The position numbers and the translations under genes are program-made. A DNA stretch of 64,000 nucleotides from Molanna angustata. Lineage: Eukaryota > Arthropoda > Insecta > Trichoptera > Molannidae. The notes below the pieces were generated by a model. It searched no databases. It worked only from the letters and a program-made list of their open reading frames with translations, and was not told the DNA's origin. This document shows, one piece after another, positions 48,611 to 60,947 of the stretch (position 1 is its first letter; each line of letters starts with the position of its first letter). The stretch is taken from NCBI GenBank assembly GCA_963576475.1, contig OY754964.1, forward strand, positions 7,971,486-8,035,485. The letters are read 5' to 3'.

Positions 48611-49039
48611 TATTTATTATTATTATTATTATTGAATTTGGTGCTGGTATGCGTTTAAAATAGGAAATCTTTCTCTAATATATTTTTTGTAAAAAAATAT
48701 TTTTGATCAAATCGCTCAAATCGTTAAGAAAATAAGTTTGTATTGTTTAAAATAGATGTTTCATCAATCATAATACAACTACGATTTTTTTGTTTTATTT
48801 ATTATTTTGTTTTAAATGTGAGATTAGAAGAACTTGATTAAGCGATATGCCAAGATTATTAAGTTTATTTGACTGAATTATATTACCATAAAATTTTTTT
48901 TAGTAGCATTTTTAAGTAGTACGTACTCTAACGCTGCTATGTACGTATAGTTTTTGGCGAATAATAAGTTGAAAAAGTTCATCGTGGGCTTGCTTCGCGA
49001 AATGCAATTCAAATATCAGGAAAACATAGATTAACAATC

Positions 49040-49087
49040 TAATCGTGAGGGTTTTGATTTTGCCGGTTGGACCAGACTTGCCCCCCT
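49040..49087. mobile_element. Palindromic MITE P3, one-arm fragment
   Basis: Only the end of one arm (about CGTGAGGGTTTTGATTTTGC to CTTGCCCCCC) is present. Confidence 0.75.
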
Positions 49088-49575
49088 GAATAATGTGAGG
49101 TACGCGGTCTAATAAATAGGTACTGTTAAAATATCAGGAGCGCATAGAACAAAGCGGGAAATAACAGAACATTGTAATACATAAGAAATAATTTTCATAT
49201 ACCAGGTGCAGAAGGTCATTGATAATTTTAAATTCGAGCATATCGTGCAGAAGGTCATTGATAACATTAAACTTCGTCATTTTTGACGGGGTTATAGCTT
49301 GTTATAATATATTATTCGGTATACTTATTACCTATATCGTTACATAATATGGGAGCAAATGAGCCAATGATGAATAGCAATGTTGCTATAATGTAACGCT
49401 AATGTGACTAATCAATGGTAATAATTCATCATTTTGTTTCAATGAAACTTAAGTAATCATAACAACATTCAAAGGGTCCTATCAATTTGTATTAAAAGAT
49501 AAAAAAAAAAACATTAATTTGCATCAAATGAAAGTAACTCACAGCATAGTTCTTTTCCCTTACCCATCCCTTGAT

Positions 49576-50706
49576 TTTTATTTTTACTCCTCACTACCCA
49601 TATGAGATATAGTGGAGAGTTTTGAATCCGCGTAAATTATGAATGTTTAAGGTTATTTTTTTATTGCAGATTAATTATCAATTAAATACTATATCAATCA
49701 TAGAATAAGTACCAATTCATTGAATTCTTTGCAAATTTGCATATCTAATACTCGCTTAGACCCCATTAGATTTTGAAGGATATCTGGGGGGCAATTCTAG
49801 TCCAACCGGCAAAATCAAAACCCTCACGATTACCCATATCATGGATATAATTATTATATGTAGTTCTATAATATCTTTAGATGTCATAGAACTCCATATG
49901 ATAATTATATCCATGATATGGGTAATCACGAGGGTTTTGATTTCGCCGGTTGGACTAGACTTGCCCCCTGATCAGTACTTCTCAATTTTTTTGATTGCCA
50001 AATATTTCAAAGTGACCCCAAGCTCAGGAAACTTAAAATTTGATATTTTTATTTTCAAATTGCTATAAAGCCACATCACTTTCATAAAATGGCATTGAAG
50101 AAATATCAAATTTTAATACTTAAATATTTCAATCAAAAATGGATAAACTAACTCATTATATGAACATTTTGGTACAATATGGCAATAAATATATTTGATA
50201 ATCCTCACTAACAACTAATTCTGTAAAGTATTCGAATTTTGTATGGAAAATATTCAACAATTTCATGAAATGAGTTTGTTAAATTATTTTTTTATTTAAA
50301 TATTTTATTATGAAAAACTAATTTGAAAATAGATTATTTCAAATTTTAAATTTCATGAGCTTGGGGTCACTTTGAAATATTTGATAGTTAAAAAATTGAG
50401 AATCACAATTCAGATATCCTTCAAAATCTAATGGGGTCTAAATGACTATCAGATATACAAATTTGCAAAATTTGAAAATAATCGAATGAGTACTTTAGTC
50501 TATAATCGATAAAGTAAAATAAACACGCCGTACGTAGCACACAGCACGCACCACACAGCACATAGCACACACACAGATACATTGTGATGAAACTTTCAGA
50601 ATACAATCTCAGTATGATACTAGTTGATAATCTGCAATAAAAAATAGCCTTAAAATTTGCGAAATCATAACTCCCCACTTGGGTTAGTGAGGAGTAAAAA
50701 AATAAA
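49576..50706. mobile_element. Foldback element F2, two long inverted arms
   Basis: Ends TTTTTACTCCTCACTA and its reverse complement. Shared arm blocks include ATTTTGAAGGATATCTG on the left and CAGATATCCTTCAAAATCTA on the right. The arms meet around 50170-50230. The left arm carries nested MITE P2 (49784-49970). No coding capacity. Confidence 0.82.
49784..49970. mobile_element. Palindromic MITE P2, nested in foldback F2
   Basis: Same palindrome as P1, running from CTGGGGGGCAA to TTGCCCCCTG. It splits the host repeat F2 between GGATATCT and GATCAGTACT; the second F copy (around 21976) has continuous sequence there. Confidence 0.9.
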
Positions 50707-51190
50707 GGCAGACAAATAAATAATATAGTTGGTAAAAGAATAGAATTTTAAAGTTTAAAACCTTTTCAATGTAATGTCATGTCAATATTGTATAATAATT
50801 TTGTGTGTTTACCTACATAAAATTGTCAATGAATGACTTCCAAGACGTTATTTTATAAACATTATTTAAAGATAATTTGAAGATTGCGTTATTCGAAAGA
50901 ATTTATTAAGTAAAGATAACTTTTGGTAGTAGTGGTCAACGACATTAGTAGGATTAATAACAATTTAATAATATTGAAACGGCAAGTTCTTCTGCCCCCC
51001 CCCCCCAAGTTCACCACCCCACTGAAGCAATAACTACAAGAGAAATATTTTTGAATAAATTCCTCCAAGTACAGGGGAATATTTTTGAGAGCTCGGCAAG
51101 TGAGAGGATGCAGGTGACAAGTTTTATACAACTTGATTGCAAAAATCAGCACAAAATAGACGCGCAATACGTTTCACAACGTCGAACGTC

Positions 51191-51850
51191 AACTGATTTT
51201 ATTTATTATTTATAACTTTTTGAACATAATAATATAAACAAATATAATGCACACTGGCGGGCTTATTGCCATAAGGCAATTTCTTCCAACCAACCAGATA
51301 ACAGAGTGACAGAATTATACATGTACATCGACAAAAAATGAAAGCTAAAAAGAACAAAGAAAATATACATAACACCAAGATAAATAAATGAAAAAAAAAA
51401 ACATCATAGCAAAAAAAAAAGGGTTGGGAAGGAACAAGAAGAGGAAATCGATATCAGGTGTTTAGGGATAAATATTCCTTCTTTAGTAAATATTACGTAT
51501 CAAAGGGAAGGGAGGAAAAGGAGAGGGATCAGGTATTTTCGGAGAGATAACCCTGCTTTAGTCTTTTCTTGAAAATGGAAAGCGAGTTTGACGAAGTTAT
51601 ATCAGCCCCCCCAGACAACGTGTCATTTAGCTCAAGAAAAGAAACAAGAAAAGGTAACTCAATGTATGGAAGTGACAGTTGCCAGTCACGTGACAACTGT
51701 CACTTCCATATATTGAGTTATCTTTTCTTGTTTCTTTTCTTGAGCTAAATGACACGTTGTCTAGGGGAGCAGGACTCAAATTATTCCAGTCTTGCTGAAC
51801 GAAGGTACTTCAAAGGAAGAGCTGAAAAATTCAGATTTTATTGGTTGATT
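51191..51850 (-). repeat. Interspersed repeat X6, hosting foldback Q1
   Basis: Longest copy: ACACTGGCGGGCTTATTGCC, AATTTCTTCCAACCAACCAG, a purine-rich body, GGATAAATATTCCTTCTTTA, then the Q1 foldback, then ATTATTCCAGTCTTGCTGAA. The part after Q1 is not seen in the other copies. Confidence 0.75.
51608..51767. repeat. Foldback Q1, arms about 74 bp
   Basis: Runs from CCCCCAGACAACGTGTCATT to its reverse complement at 51767, with a 12-base loop around GTCACGTGA. Inserted in the interspersed repeat X6. Confidence 0.88.
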
Positions 51851-51854
51851 CAAA

Positions 51855-53245
51855 TCAGAGTACCTACTTAATATCCTTGTACTAAAATCGATTAGTGTAC
51901 AGTGCATAGATGACCTCATCCTCATTCTTTCGCTTGGCGAGCTCTACGTACATATTAGCCGTAAGGTTAGTCAACCGTATATTTTTTCCTCTTTAATATA
52001 TCTTATTTTGTTTATTAAAGGTCGTCTTATTTTATTTTACTTTGTAATATTATTTCAAAAAACCATATTTAAGTTTATATGCCCATTTAAAGGCAACATA
52101 ACCAGCTACACACGACACAAGCTTCAAGCAAATTTTATAATATTATTGAAATTGCAGAGAGAACTCAACATGATCGTATCACTAGAATGGCTATAACTAT
52201 AAATTATAAAACTGAAGTAAGTGCATAACATAATTTGGTCAAAGTACCCTTTTTTATTAAGCTCTTTCAATGTTCAAAGTTCTTCCCGAAAACCTTAAAC
52301 GATTTCTTCGTGTCATTTAAAAAGAAAAATAAAAACTTCATTTTTACAGAAGCCAAACTTGAGAATTCAAATTACTAATTTTTATGTTATTACAGATATA
52401 ATATTTTTTGTTTTGTACTATGTACTAGGTACTACCCTGAACGGCTGCCTTGCATTTGTGCGGTCAAAATATTATTGTTACAGAATAGGTGTGAGGTACT
52501 CGACTGTGTTTAGGTACTTGCAACATGTATATTTGTGAATAATGTGTGAAATCGCCAACCTCGAAACAGGCTCCTAGTGTGATTGGGGATTACGTGATAA
52601 TAGTTAGGGTCGTATTACAAGAATTATTTGAGAAATATGTAAGAAAAAGGTAAGGTCCCGTACTGCGAGGATACTGCTTACTGGACCTCAACTTTTTCTT
52701 CCATGAATAATGTAAGAAAAAGTTGAAAAACTCCCGTAATAAGACCCTTAGTAAAAATTAAATGTCAAGATTAAAAAATACAATAAATAAAATAAGAAAA
52801 ACTTTAGGATTCACCATACCATAGAAAATGAATATTTTTATTTTACGTGTAAATAGATTCAACCTATAATACATCGCATTATTCAAAGAGTATTTCGTCA
52901 AGCAGAATGTGTGTATGGAAGGTCTATGTTATATAAGACCACTTATAAATAAATGTTGCACCACACAAAAAAGGTACCTACGCACTTTAAAGTATCAAAT
53001 TATCTGGTTGCATAAATTGAGGAGACGCTAGAGACAAATTTAAAAATTTGCAACAAGTACCCACCTATCTTAATAAGACTAAATGGAAAATACCGACATT
53101 TGACAGTTGTAACAATCATTGTCATGACAGACAATACGTAAATAAAATAAATGTATTAAGTGTTATCTCAAAATATCATTATGACAGTTGCATAATTGAG
53201 GAGTAACGGACTGGAAACTATACCTACCTACTCAAATAATTTTTC
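51855..53245. other. AT-rich intron DNA, nothing recognised
   Basis: Contains a short inverted match, AAGAAAAAGGTAAGGTCCCG near 52642 against a diverged reverse copy near 52720, and no gene. Confidence 0.4.
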
Positions 53246-53250
53246 TAATA

Positions 53251-53972
53251 CTAGTTGCATGTAACACATGAGATTCAACTGTCGATGGCGATAGTATGCA
53301 TAGTTGAAGAATACGTACCAAACTATACCTAAACATTGAACACAAATTAATAAATATTTTAAGATAATATTTTGTTTTCCATGTAAAACATGTAGGTATG
53401 TCAGGGTAGCATATGTAGTATGGTCAGTCTGTTTTTTTTACCCAGAATATGAAAACAGCATGATGGTATGTATATGTAGATTAGGTAGGTATCAAAATAT
53501 TGAGTGAGATATTGTGTAGTGTATACTGCCTTACAAATTGTATGAAACGATGTCGTCACTAAATTCAATTTTTTGACACATAGAGAAACAAAATTTTACA
53601 CTTCGAATTCTGAGTAAATACATATGTGGAACATATATGCTGCGAAGCCGCTAAGTTGGCGTTTTTTTTACTTCAAAGTTGAAAAAAACATGAAAAATAT
53701 AGACCTGACATACAAATCTCGCGTATCTTGGCTCGATACTTGGTCGATATGTTAAGATAAATGATAATGAGCACTTCCTTGCATCATGCGCAAGTCGCGA
53801 GTTTATTGCCGTATGGCAATTTCTTCCAACTAACCAGTGTTTCCAGCCCAGAAAAACAATATTAGCGTGAGAAATATATTTCTCCTCTGCTGGGAATCGA
53901 ACCCAGGACGCCCGCACAGAAACCGAACGACTTACCAAAATTCTCTTTCAACACAACAAAACGACAGTTGGA
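53251..53972 (-). mobile_element. Non-autonomous Helitron H3, interrupted by a SINE
   Basis: Same 3' end as H1 (CTAGTTGCATGTAACACATG on the plus strand at 53251), a shorter interior, and the 5' terminal motif ACGACAGTTGGA at 53961-53972. A tRNA-derived SINE at about 53757-53938 separates the terminal motif from the body. Confidence 0.8.
53757..53938 (-). mobile_element. tRNA-derived SINE Y4, nested in Helitron H3
   Basis: Contains a B-box-like TGGGAATCGAACCCAGGACG (reverse complement of a tRNA T-arm) and, toward its tail, ATTGCCGTATGGCAATTTCT and CAACTAACCAGTGTTTCCAG. Related copies at 41190-41395, 46836-46985, 48420-48610 and a fragment at 40648-40705. Confidence 0.78.
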
Positions 53973-54146
53973 ATATAAAAGATTGTATTTTTCTTTCTTC
54001 AACAACGAAAACTAATCAATTTTTCACATCGAAAGTATATAGAAATTAATCGTTTTTGAAAAAAAAAATTGTCGATCAGAAAGACATATTTTGTAATAAA
54101 CAATATGAATTGATCATGAAGGCCCAATCAATGCAAATAATTATAA

Positions 54147-54235
54147 CTGAGGCACCGGCGTAGAATAGTGCTTCCACTATTTTCTAGTAGGTATAATTGC
54201 TATCGTTAATCGAAAATACAAGAGGCAAAATAACA
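54147..54235 (+). mobile_element. SINE-like retroposon S4, fragment
   Basis: Starts ACTGAGGCACCGGCGTAGAA, matching the 5' end of S1, and can be followed to about 54235. The tail part is missing. Confidence 0.65.
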
Positions 54236-54522
54236 TATCTCCAAATTAAGTTACTCAAATCTCATATGCAATAATTAATAATGAGAAATTTTAAAAGAAA
54301 GAGATTAATATGATTATAATGATACACGTCTTCTATAATTTTGTTTTAAATAAAACAAACTTATTATTAAATGATTTGTGCAGATTAATAAGATATAATA
54401 TGTAACTTTTTCAAATATTTCAATATCCTGTTTTTAACGTATAACAACACCAAATCCTTCTTTGTTAACAACTAATGTTTCTGATTAATAACGGCTGCAA
54501 CATCCTTTTTTGGGTGAAAAGC

Positions 54523-55205
54523 CTTAAGGGGGGGACTGCTGCCAACGTACCTATTTTTTCAATTTGAATTTGCGTCATTACTACAATACGAATCATTTTG
54601 AAAAAAATAACCTAGTTAGTTTGGATATTAATAAATAAAAATATACTTTAATTTTTTAATTATGTTCTGTATATATTCTTGTAGGAAAATAATAAGCATA
54701 CCCCAATTTTTGACATTTATCTTAAATTTCTAAAAAACTATAAGGTATAGAGCATTATATTTTTTTATAAATTAAAAAGATCAAAATATCTGGAAAAATA
54801 CGATGTGACGTTGCATTAATGCATCAGGTTAAGTTAACAAACCAATAAAACTTATAATTCGCAATGGCGCTGAATGGAAAATAAATGTTTTTTAGGTTTA
54901 TTTTCTAAACCTGAAGCATTAATGCTACGTCACATCGTATTTTTCTAGATATTTTTGTCTTCTTTAATTAAAAAAAAATATGTTGAACTACGCCTTATAT
55001 TTTATTAAAAATATAAGGTAAACGTTGAAAATCGGGGTATGCCATTATTTTTTCTACAAGAATTTATACAGAACATTATCAAAAAGTAAAGATACATTTT
55101 TCTGTATGAATACCCAAGCTATCTAAATTATTTTTTTCAAAACGATTTGATAAGAAATAATGATGGTATATCAAATTGAACGTTGGCAGCAGTCTCCCCC
55201 TTAAG
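54523..55205. mobile_element. TTAA-flanked foldback transposon (piggyBac-type target)
   Basis: Flanked by TTAA on both sides (54524-54527 and 55201-55204). Termini GGGGGGGACTGCTGCCAACG and CGTTGGCAGCAGTCTCCCCC. The arms, 54528-54830 and 54908-55200, stay complementary along almost their whole length, with a loop of about 77 bp. No transposase. The TTAA duplication points to the piggyBac superfamily; the G-rich terminus differs from the usual piggyBac CCC start, so the assignment rests on the target site alone. Confidence 0.82.
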
Positions 55206-55209
55206 AGAA

Positions 55210-56140
55210 AATAAAAAAAACACCAAATCCTATCATACCAACATAACCACGAAGTGCACTATAATAACAAAATTATCTTTCAAATTTTTATATTTAAATA
55301 TTTACAATAATTATTAATGGAACATTATTATTGGAATTTAATATGTAGGTATTTTGCCGCCATTTTTTCTCACTACTCAAGTTCTTTCACCTTTTTCGAG
55401 CCTTATAAATCTTTACACTACACGATAAACTATATTGATAATAACAAATTGAGGTAAACAACCTTGATTGTATATAAATTCTTTATATAATTAACTATGT
55501 ACATAGTTTAATGAACTTTCACGACGAAAATAACTGAACATTTTCTTATCACTTATGTACCTACCTAGTGTGTTATTTCTTATTACCAGCTTTATAAATA
55601 TAAAAATGTACCATTATTTATCGATACATTATTTCAATAAGGAAGCGATTAAAAAACATCACAGTTTTGATTTGAGCAACTAACTCGAATACTGATTTAA
55701 AGTTGTCACATTATGGAAACATACGATTTTAATCGCCTGACAAATTCAGGTTGAAAACACAGTTAAACAGTTTCTCCGCCTGTAATCGAACCCAGTACCT
55801 TTGAATTAAACATTGAATTTTAATTATACTATTTTTATTTCCTATTGCGTATATTTTAACATACGATTACGAGCTGGGTGTTGAAATCGATGACTCTTTC
55901 CATTGCCTTAGGGATCCAGTATCCACCCATTTGCCCATTTTCATCGACGTTTACAAAGCTCTTTAGGTCCTGTTAAAGCGTATAACCTTGGGCATATGGG
56001 ATGTACACAAATATGTACACAAATAACCTTCTAATGTATGAAACACGAACAGATATTGTGAAATACAATATTTTTCGCGAAGAAAAGGTAAAATTTAGAG
56101 GATTTTAGAAATAGCAAGAATAGTTATTAAAATATTAAAA
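55210..56140. other. AT-rich intron DNA
   Basis: Only a tRNA-like trace near 55781. No frame of note. Confidence 0.45.
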
Positions 56141-56146
56141 TAGTAA

Positions 56147-56696
56147 ATGGGTTTAATTATTGAATATGGTAGTCACCTCTGGAGTGGCGCCCTCCAATAC
56201 CTACTGAATACCCTCGACGCTGTCCAAAGGCGTGCTATACGTCTGATTGATGATCCATCACTGAGTGATGGATTGCAATCACTAGAACACAGACGCAAAG
56301 TCGGTATTTTAAGTTTATTCTATAGATACTACCACGGGAATTGCTCAGAAGAACTTGCATCTTTGGTCCCTCCTCCACCCACTCGCAACAGAGTCACTCG
56401 CTTTACTCAATCGCAGCACCCATTCACAGTGGACCTTCAACATATACGAACAAGTCGCTTCTCGAACTCCTTTATTAATACAGCAGCCCGACTGTGGAAC
56501 GATCTTCCGAATTCTGTGTTTCCACCTTCGTATTATACAACCCGGGTCTTTTTAAAATCCAAATTAATAAACTCTTTTCTAGATTGCAAACCCCTCCCAA
56601 CGCTACGTAGTGCGCTTCTTCGAAAGAGTAAAATGGACCCAAATCCTAATAGCTGGTGTCCCCTACGTAGACTTGTTAAAAAAAAAGTATAAACTC
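56147..56696 (+). mobile_element. 5'-truncated copy of the CR1/Jockey-group element
   Basis: Nearly identical to 35889-36410 of the full element. It holds the last part of ORF2, the same short 3' sequence and an A run at about 56680-56689. Differences are few: scattered substitutions and a small insertion in the stretch before AACCCGGG that shifts the C-terminal frame. The abrupt 5' start in mid-ORF with an intact 3' end is the usual product of incomplete reverse transcription. The frame reads 181 codons, so it encodes only the RT C-terminal region and is non-autonomous. Same orientation as the host gene. Confidence 0.9.
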
Positions 56697-56699
56697 AGT

Positions 56700-59370
56700 C
56701 GGTTATTTTCATATTATTTTCGATTAAATAAAAATGTACTAGTTTTTTGGTTACGATGAAAAATTTAAAAAGTGTAATTAGCCTCATATAGTAATTAGCC
56801 TCATAATCTTCTTTGTCTGTTCCTTGATCCTTGTATGTTCCAGGTATGATCCTTTAATTATGTTTTTTCATAGAAATAACATTTGCAACTGCAATGCCTC
56901 ACTAGGTAAAAAAAAACTGTATTAAATCAAGTATTATTACTTTTGATTTTAATACAACGTTGCGCATATTATTAACAATAAATTTAGGTACATGCCTTAC
57001 ACGTAAATAATATTCCGTTGGCAAACTTATTATGTCGTGGATTGTACATTAACTCATTGAGTTTAACTGGCGAAAATTGAATAAACATATTATAAGGGCT
57101 GGCCGTCGTTGTCGATTCAACCAAATAACAGCAACAATAATAACAAATCCTTGCCCCTGATAACTTTGACCCGACGCGTTATCCGTTTGGCCGCCTCATT
57201 AGTCAATGTAATACAATAATTCAATTCAACTGACTCGAATCTTCACCGCGGATTTAAAATCGCGGACTTTGAAAACACACAAAGTAAAGTTTCTTTTTAC
57301 GATTTTAATTTATTTTTATTTTTACATTGATTTCGCATAGGTAGTGTACAATTTGAGTTTTACCGTGATATTTGAAAATCGTAGACAGTCTTTTGACAAC
57401 TTTTTTCATAAATTGGTATGTACTCGCAAACACAGGGATTATCTCTAGCATATTGAAGAGCGAAAAACACATGTCAACAAAACGTAAGAGAGTGCATGGT
57501 ATGGATGTGTGCTGTGTTTGTGTCCTTCTATTGTCTCTGTTTTTTAATGTTTTATTAATTACTTTTATTAATGATGTCAACCTTCACTTTCTTTAAAAAT
57601 ATCATGTTTATTCTAATAAAATAAAAATAATAAAACAACATTCATATTTCTAGGCCGCATAAGTTTTGAGTTAGGGATAATAAATCGGAGAAAACAGGTA
57701 TTCCATGTGTCCATTTTTTAAGAGAATTTATTTCTCTTAACATATCAACAAAGAATCAAGCCGAGATACGCGATATTTGTATGCAGAGTCTATATTTTTC
57801 ACGGTTTTACCAACTTTGAAGTAAAAAAAACACCAACTTAGAGGCTTCGCAGCATGTATGTTTCAAGTATAGATTTACTCAGAATTCAGAGTAGAACATT
57901 TAGTGTGTGTCTGTCTGTGTTATTTCCGCTACATGCACAGAGTTATGACTGTAGACCATGATATAAAAAAATGAATTCAAAAAGCACATTTAAAATTCAA
58001 TTTCAAAAGTTTTCCATCCGTCTAATTGTGGGTCATTCTCATTCAGAACGATTTTATTTATTTTTTGTGGTGAGACAATAATTTATATTCACCAGATTTC
58101 AAATTTATTTTCGGGCTAAGGTCGCTGATGATGCTGCGCCATCTTCAGAAAATAATGAAGGTATGATTCTCAGAGATATCTACCGTCATCTATCAATCTG
58201 CATGTGAACAGGACCGGTTTTAGTTTAAATCATTTGTATTATATATTTTATATTATCCCTATTGATCAACAGTTTTTACTCTCTAAAACTATGGAATAAT
58301 GTTTATTTAGATGTTTGGTGATAACTATTCTATGAGTTACATCAATATGTTTTTATGAGTATGGCGTGTGGTGTAATACATATTTTTTCATTTGATTTTG
58401 TAAACACACAGTCTTATTTACAAGTATATTAAGTTCTCCATTTGAGGATCAATTAAATTACGTATGGCGTACTAAGAAAGTTTGTGTCCTTTATGCAGCC
58501 CAATTTGTGTCCTTTCTACAGCCTAATTTGATCGACCTCATATTGATAGTGGAAATTTTAGTGATGGCCGCAGTAAATTTGTTTGTTATATTTTTTTAAA
58601 TAAAACAGTTTTTCATTAACAGTTTAGTCTTGAAAAGGGCCTAGGAAATGGTTCAAGGGGAATGTTTTTCATTCAAAGGAATTCCTCTTGTTAATAAATA
58701 GGAAATATTTGAAGATATAATGAGATAAAAATAAACAAAGTATTGAAATTCAAACCAGAATTTCGTTAATAAAATAAATAAGAAAGATTTTTTTAACAGC
58801 ACTGTAGTTAGAATATTTTCATAGTTGCATATACGCAAACAATGGATTCCTTTTTTCCCCATAGGTAAAAAAAATACAATAATTGTCAACCATAGAATAA
58901 TAATAGTATAGAATACTCTTTAGCCTGCAGTAAACGCGACTACCTTATGTTGACTAATTTGGTCAACATTTGGCTGTCTGCGTGATACGTTCTCAAAATA
59001 GGGATTTTTTTAACAGCTTCCAAAATTATTTACGCAGTCATAACCAGAAGTACTATACGAACAATGTCTACCAGCAAAGTCATACATATATTGACACGAG
59101 CCGGCCAATAAATCGGCTTCACTTTTTCAGCGAGGTATTGTATGGGAATGAGTATTCTATAGTTTTATAATTATTCTATGTTGTGTACCTATATGCGACT
59201 GTAAAAATGTAAGACTTCCCTTTACACTGGTATAAGTAAGTAAACAAGCCAAAAATGATTAATGATTAATGAAAATTCTGGCGCGGTTCGTGGGTTACAT
59301 CTATGCTCTATGTGAAGGCATTGTCACATCATGTACCTATAAAGCGCACTTTTCACGACCGAGGTTTTCA
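56700..59370. other. AT-rich intron DNA around Helitron fragment H4
   Basis: No other family recognised. Overlapping frames on both strands at 57305-57600 lie in AT-rich sequence without motifs. Confidence 0.4.
57725..57920 (+). mobile_element. Helitron-family fragment H4
   Basis: Plus-strand fragment with AACACCAACTTAGAGGCTTC and TACTCAGAATTCAGAGTAGA, the 5' half of the Helitron family; both termini are missing. Confidence 0.68.
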
Positions 59371-59377
59371 ACGCTGA

Positions 59378-59615
59378 AAGGCCTCTGCATACGGGACGGG
59401 GCGACGACGTGGACGGGACGTGGGCGACGACGTGGACGGGACGGGGGCGGGACATGGTGTCATGAAACCATGTATGCATACGCATATAATTATATATTTA
59501 TTCTATGGTGTATGCACGTTCGTATACATTTTATATGAAATGATGTTTAAAAAAAACACGTGAAACACGTCCCGTCCCGTCCACGTCGTCGCCCCCTCCC
59601 GTATGCAGCGGCCTT
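59378..59615. repeat. GC-rich foldback with internal direct repeat
   Basis: Ends AAGGCCTCTGCATACGGGA and its near reverse complement at 59615. The left arm contains GCGACGACGTGGACGGGACG, partly duplicated in tandem; the right arm has one copy. The middle is AT-rich with shorter palindromes. Its GC content is out of character for the region. Confidence 0.78.
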
Positions 59616-59644
59616 AAAACAGCATCCAAAATACAAATTACTCA

Positions 59645-59676
59645 AAACATCGCTTTACACGAGTAAAGCGATGTTT
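59645..59676. repeat. Perfect hairpin, 14-bp stem and 4-base loop
   Basis: AAACATCGCTTTAC pairs with GTAAAGCGATGTTT around loop ACGA. No poly-T tract or promoter seen; function unknown. Confidence 0.85.
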
Positions 59677-60120
59677 CTTTCATCGCTTTTTCTCCTTAAT
59701 TTACGACCCCTATTAATGCAATTACGAAAAAATAAAATACTTTTGCCATTTATGTAAAAAACAGCAACATTTTATTTTTCGCATGTTCCGCGTTTCGTTC
59801 AACAATGTTTAATCTTTTTCTTCGTTTGACTTCGCATTTTGACTTGAATTGCACAAGATTTGTTTTTTTTGGACCCTCACTATTTTGTTTTTGTTTTAAA
59901 ACATTGCTCTCTGGTCGAGAGATGCCAAATAAACAAGAAATATCGCGAACGTCAAAGTCAACACGATACAAACGGCAGCCATGTTGACTCGTCGGCAACG
60001 AACAATTTTACAGATTTCTGTTTTACGAAAAACGATACAAAACGCGTTGAGAAATACAACATGTTCTATTTTTTTCTCCCACCGCGTTGAAAAACCCGTT
60101 GAAAACCACGTAAACTACCC

Positions 60121-60200
60121 GATGACAGCTCGTAAGCCCTGTAGGTGCCTTGATTTCCAAGTTCTCCTTATAATTTTTCAACTTCGTCTCTTTTGAGATG
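60121..60200 (-). mobile_element. TIR element M5, end fragment
   Basis: Carries GTAAGCCCTGTAGGTGCCTT and the terminal CAACTTCGTCTCTTTTGAG. The rest is missing. Confidence 0.65.
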
Positions 60201-60756
60201 CACAAAATTTGTCATGCAAATAGCATTGTAGTCATAGAATTATAATGTATACAATCTAAGATTGTAGTTTTTATATTTTTTCCGAGTAAATATTTGAATT
60301 TTTAAAGTAATACATATCATATATAATCTAAGGTAATACATAACATATCAATATTTTGTTTTAATTTGACATTAATATTTTTATTCTATTTTGATATTAA
60401 AATTCAAACGGCACAGGGTCCCGCAGTCGTTTTAAAAATTTTATAAAAACTATTTGGTCTGAGTTGTTTTGTCCAATGCGGACCTCGCAGTGATCCGCAT
60501 AAGGGATTATTTGTTGTGGTCAGGAGTGGCAAAATCCTCTGCCTTTAATTTTGAAACCACCACTTTGCTATTATTTGTATAACAACTGGTAATCTTTCCT
60601 CAAATTGCAAATCTTTTTGAAATATGCGAATTTTTACAAATTGACGTTTTAAATATAATTAAATTGATTACATCCCTACATACCTATATATCACCGGTTT
60701 CACACATACTAAAGTTTTAATTTTAGTTAAAAAAACAATTATCTTTGTTATAATAG

Positions 60757-60935
60757 TCCATTCCCATTCACAATTTACACGAACCAGTAGCTTCTCGAAC
60801 TCATTTATTAACACAGCAGCCCGGCTGTGGGACGATCTTCCACCTTCTTACAACCCGGGTCTTTTTAAAATCCGGATAAATATTTTCTTGAGCAGATTGC
60901 AAACCCTCCCCAACGATACGTAGTGCGCTTCTTCA
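60757..60935 (+). mobile_element. Short 3' fragment of the same CR1/Jockey-group element
   Basis: Matches the last part of ORF2 (blocks corresponding to TSSFSNSFINTAARLW and the AACCCGGGTC stretch) and the sequence around its stop (TACGTAGTGCGCTTCTTC). It has internal deletions relative to the full copy and no A tail; it runs straight into a Helitron fragment at about 60948. Older and more diverged than the copy at 56147. Confidence 0.8.
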
Positions 60936-60947
60936 TATGGGTAAGAA

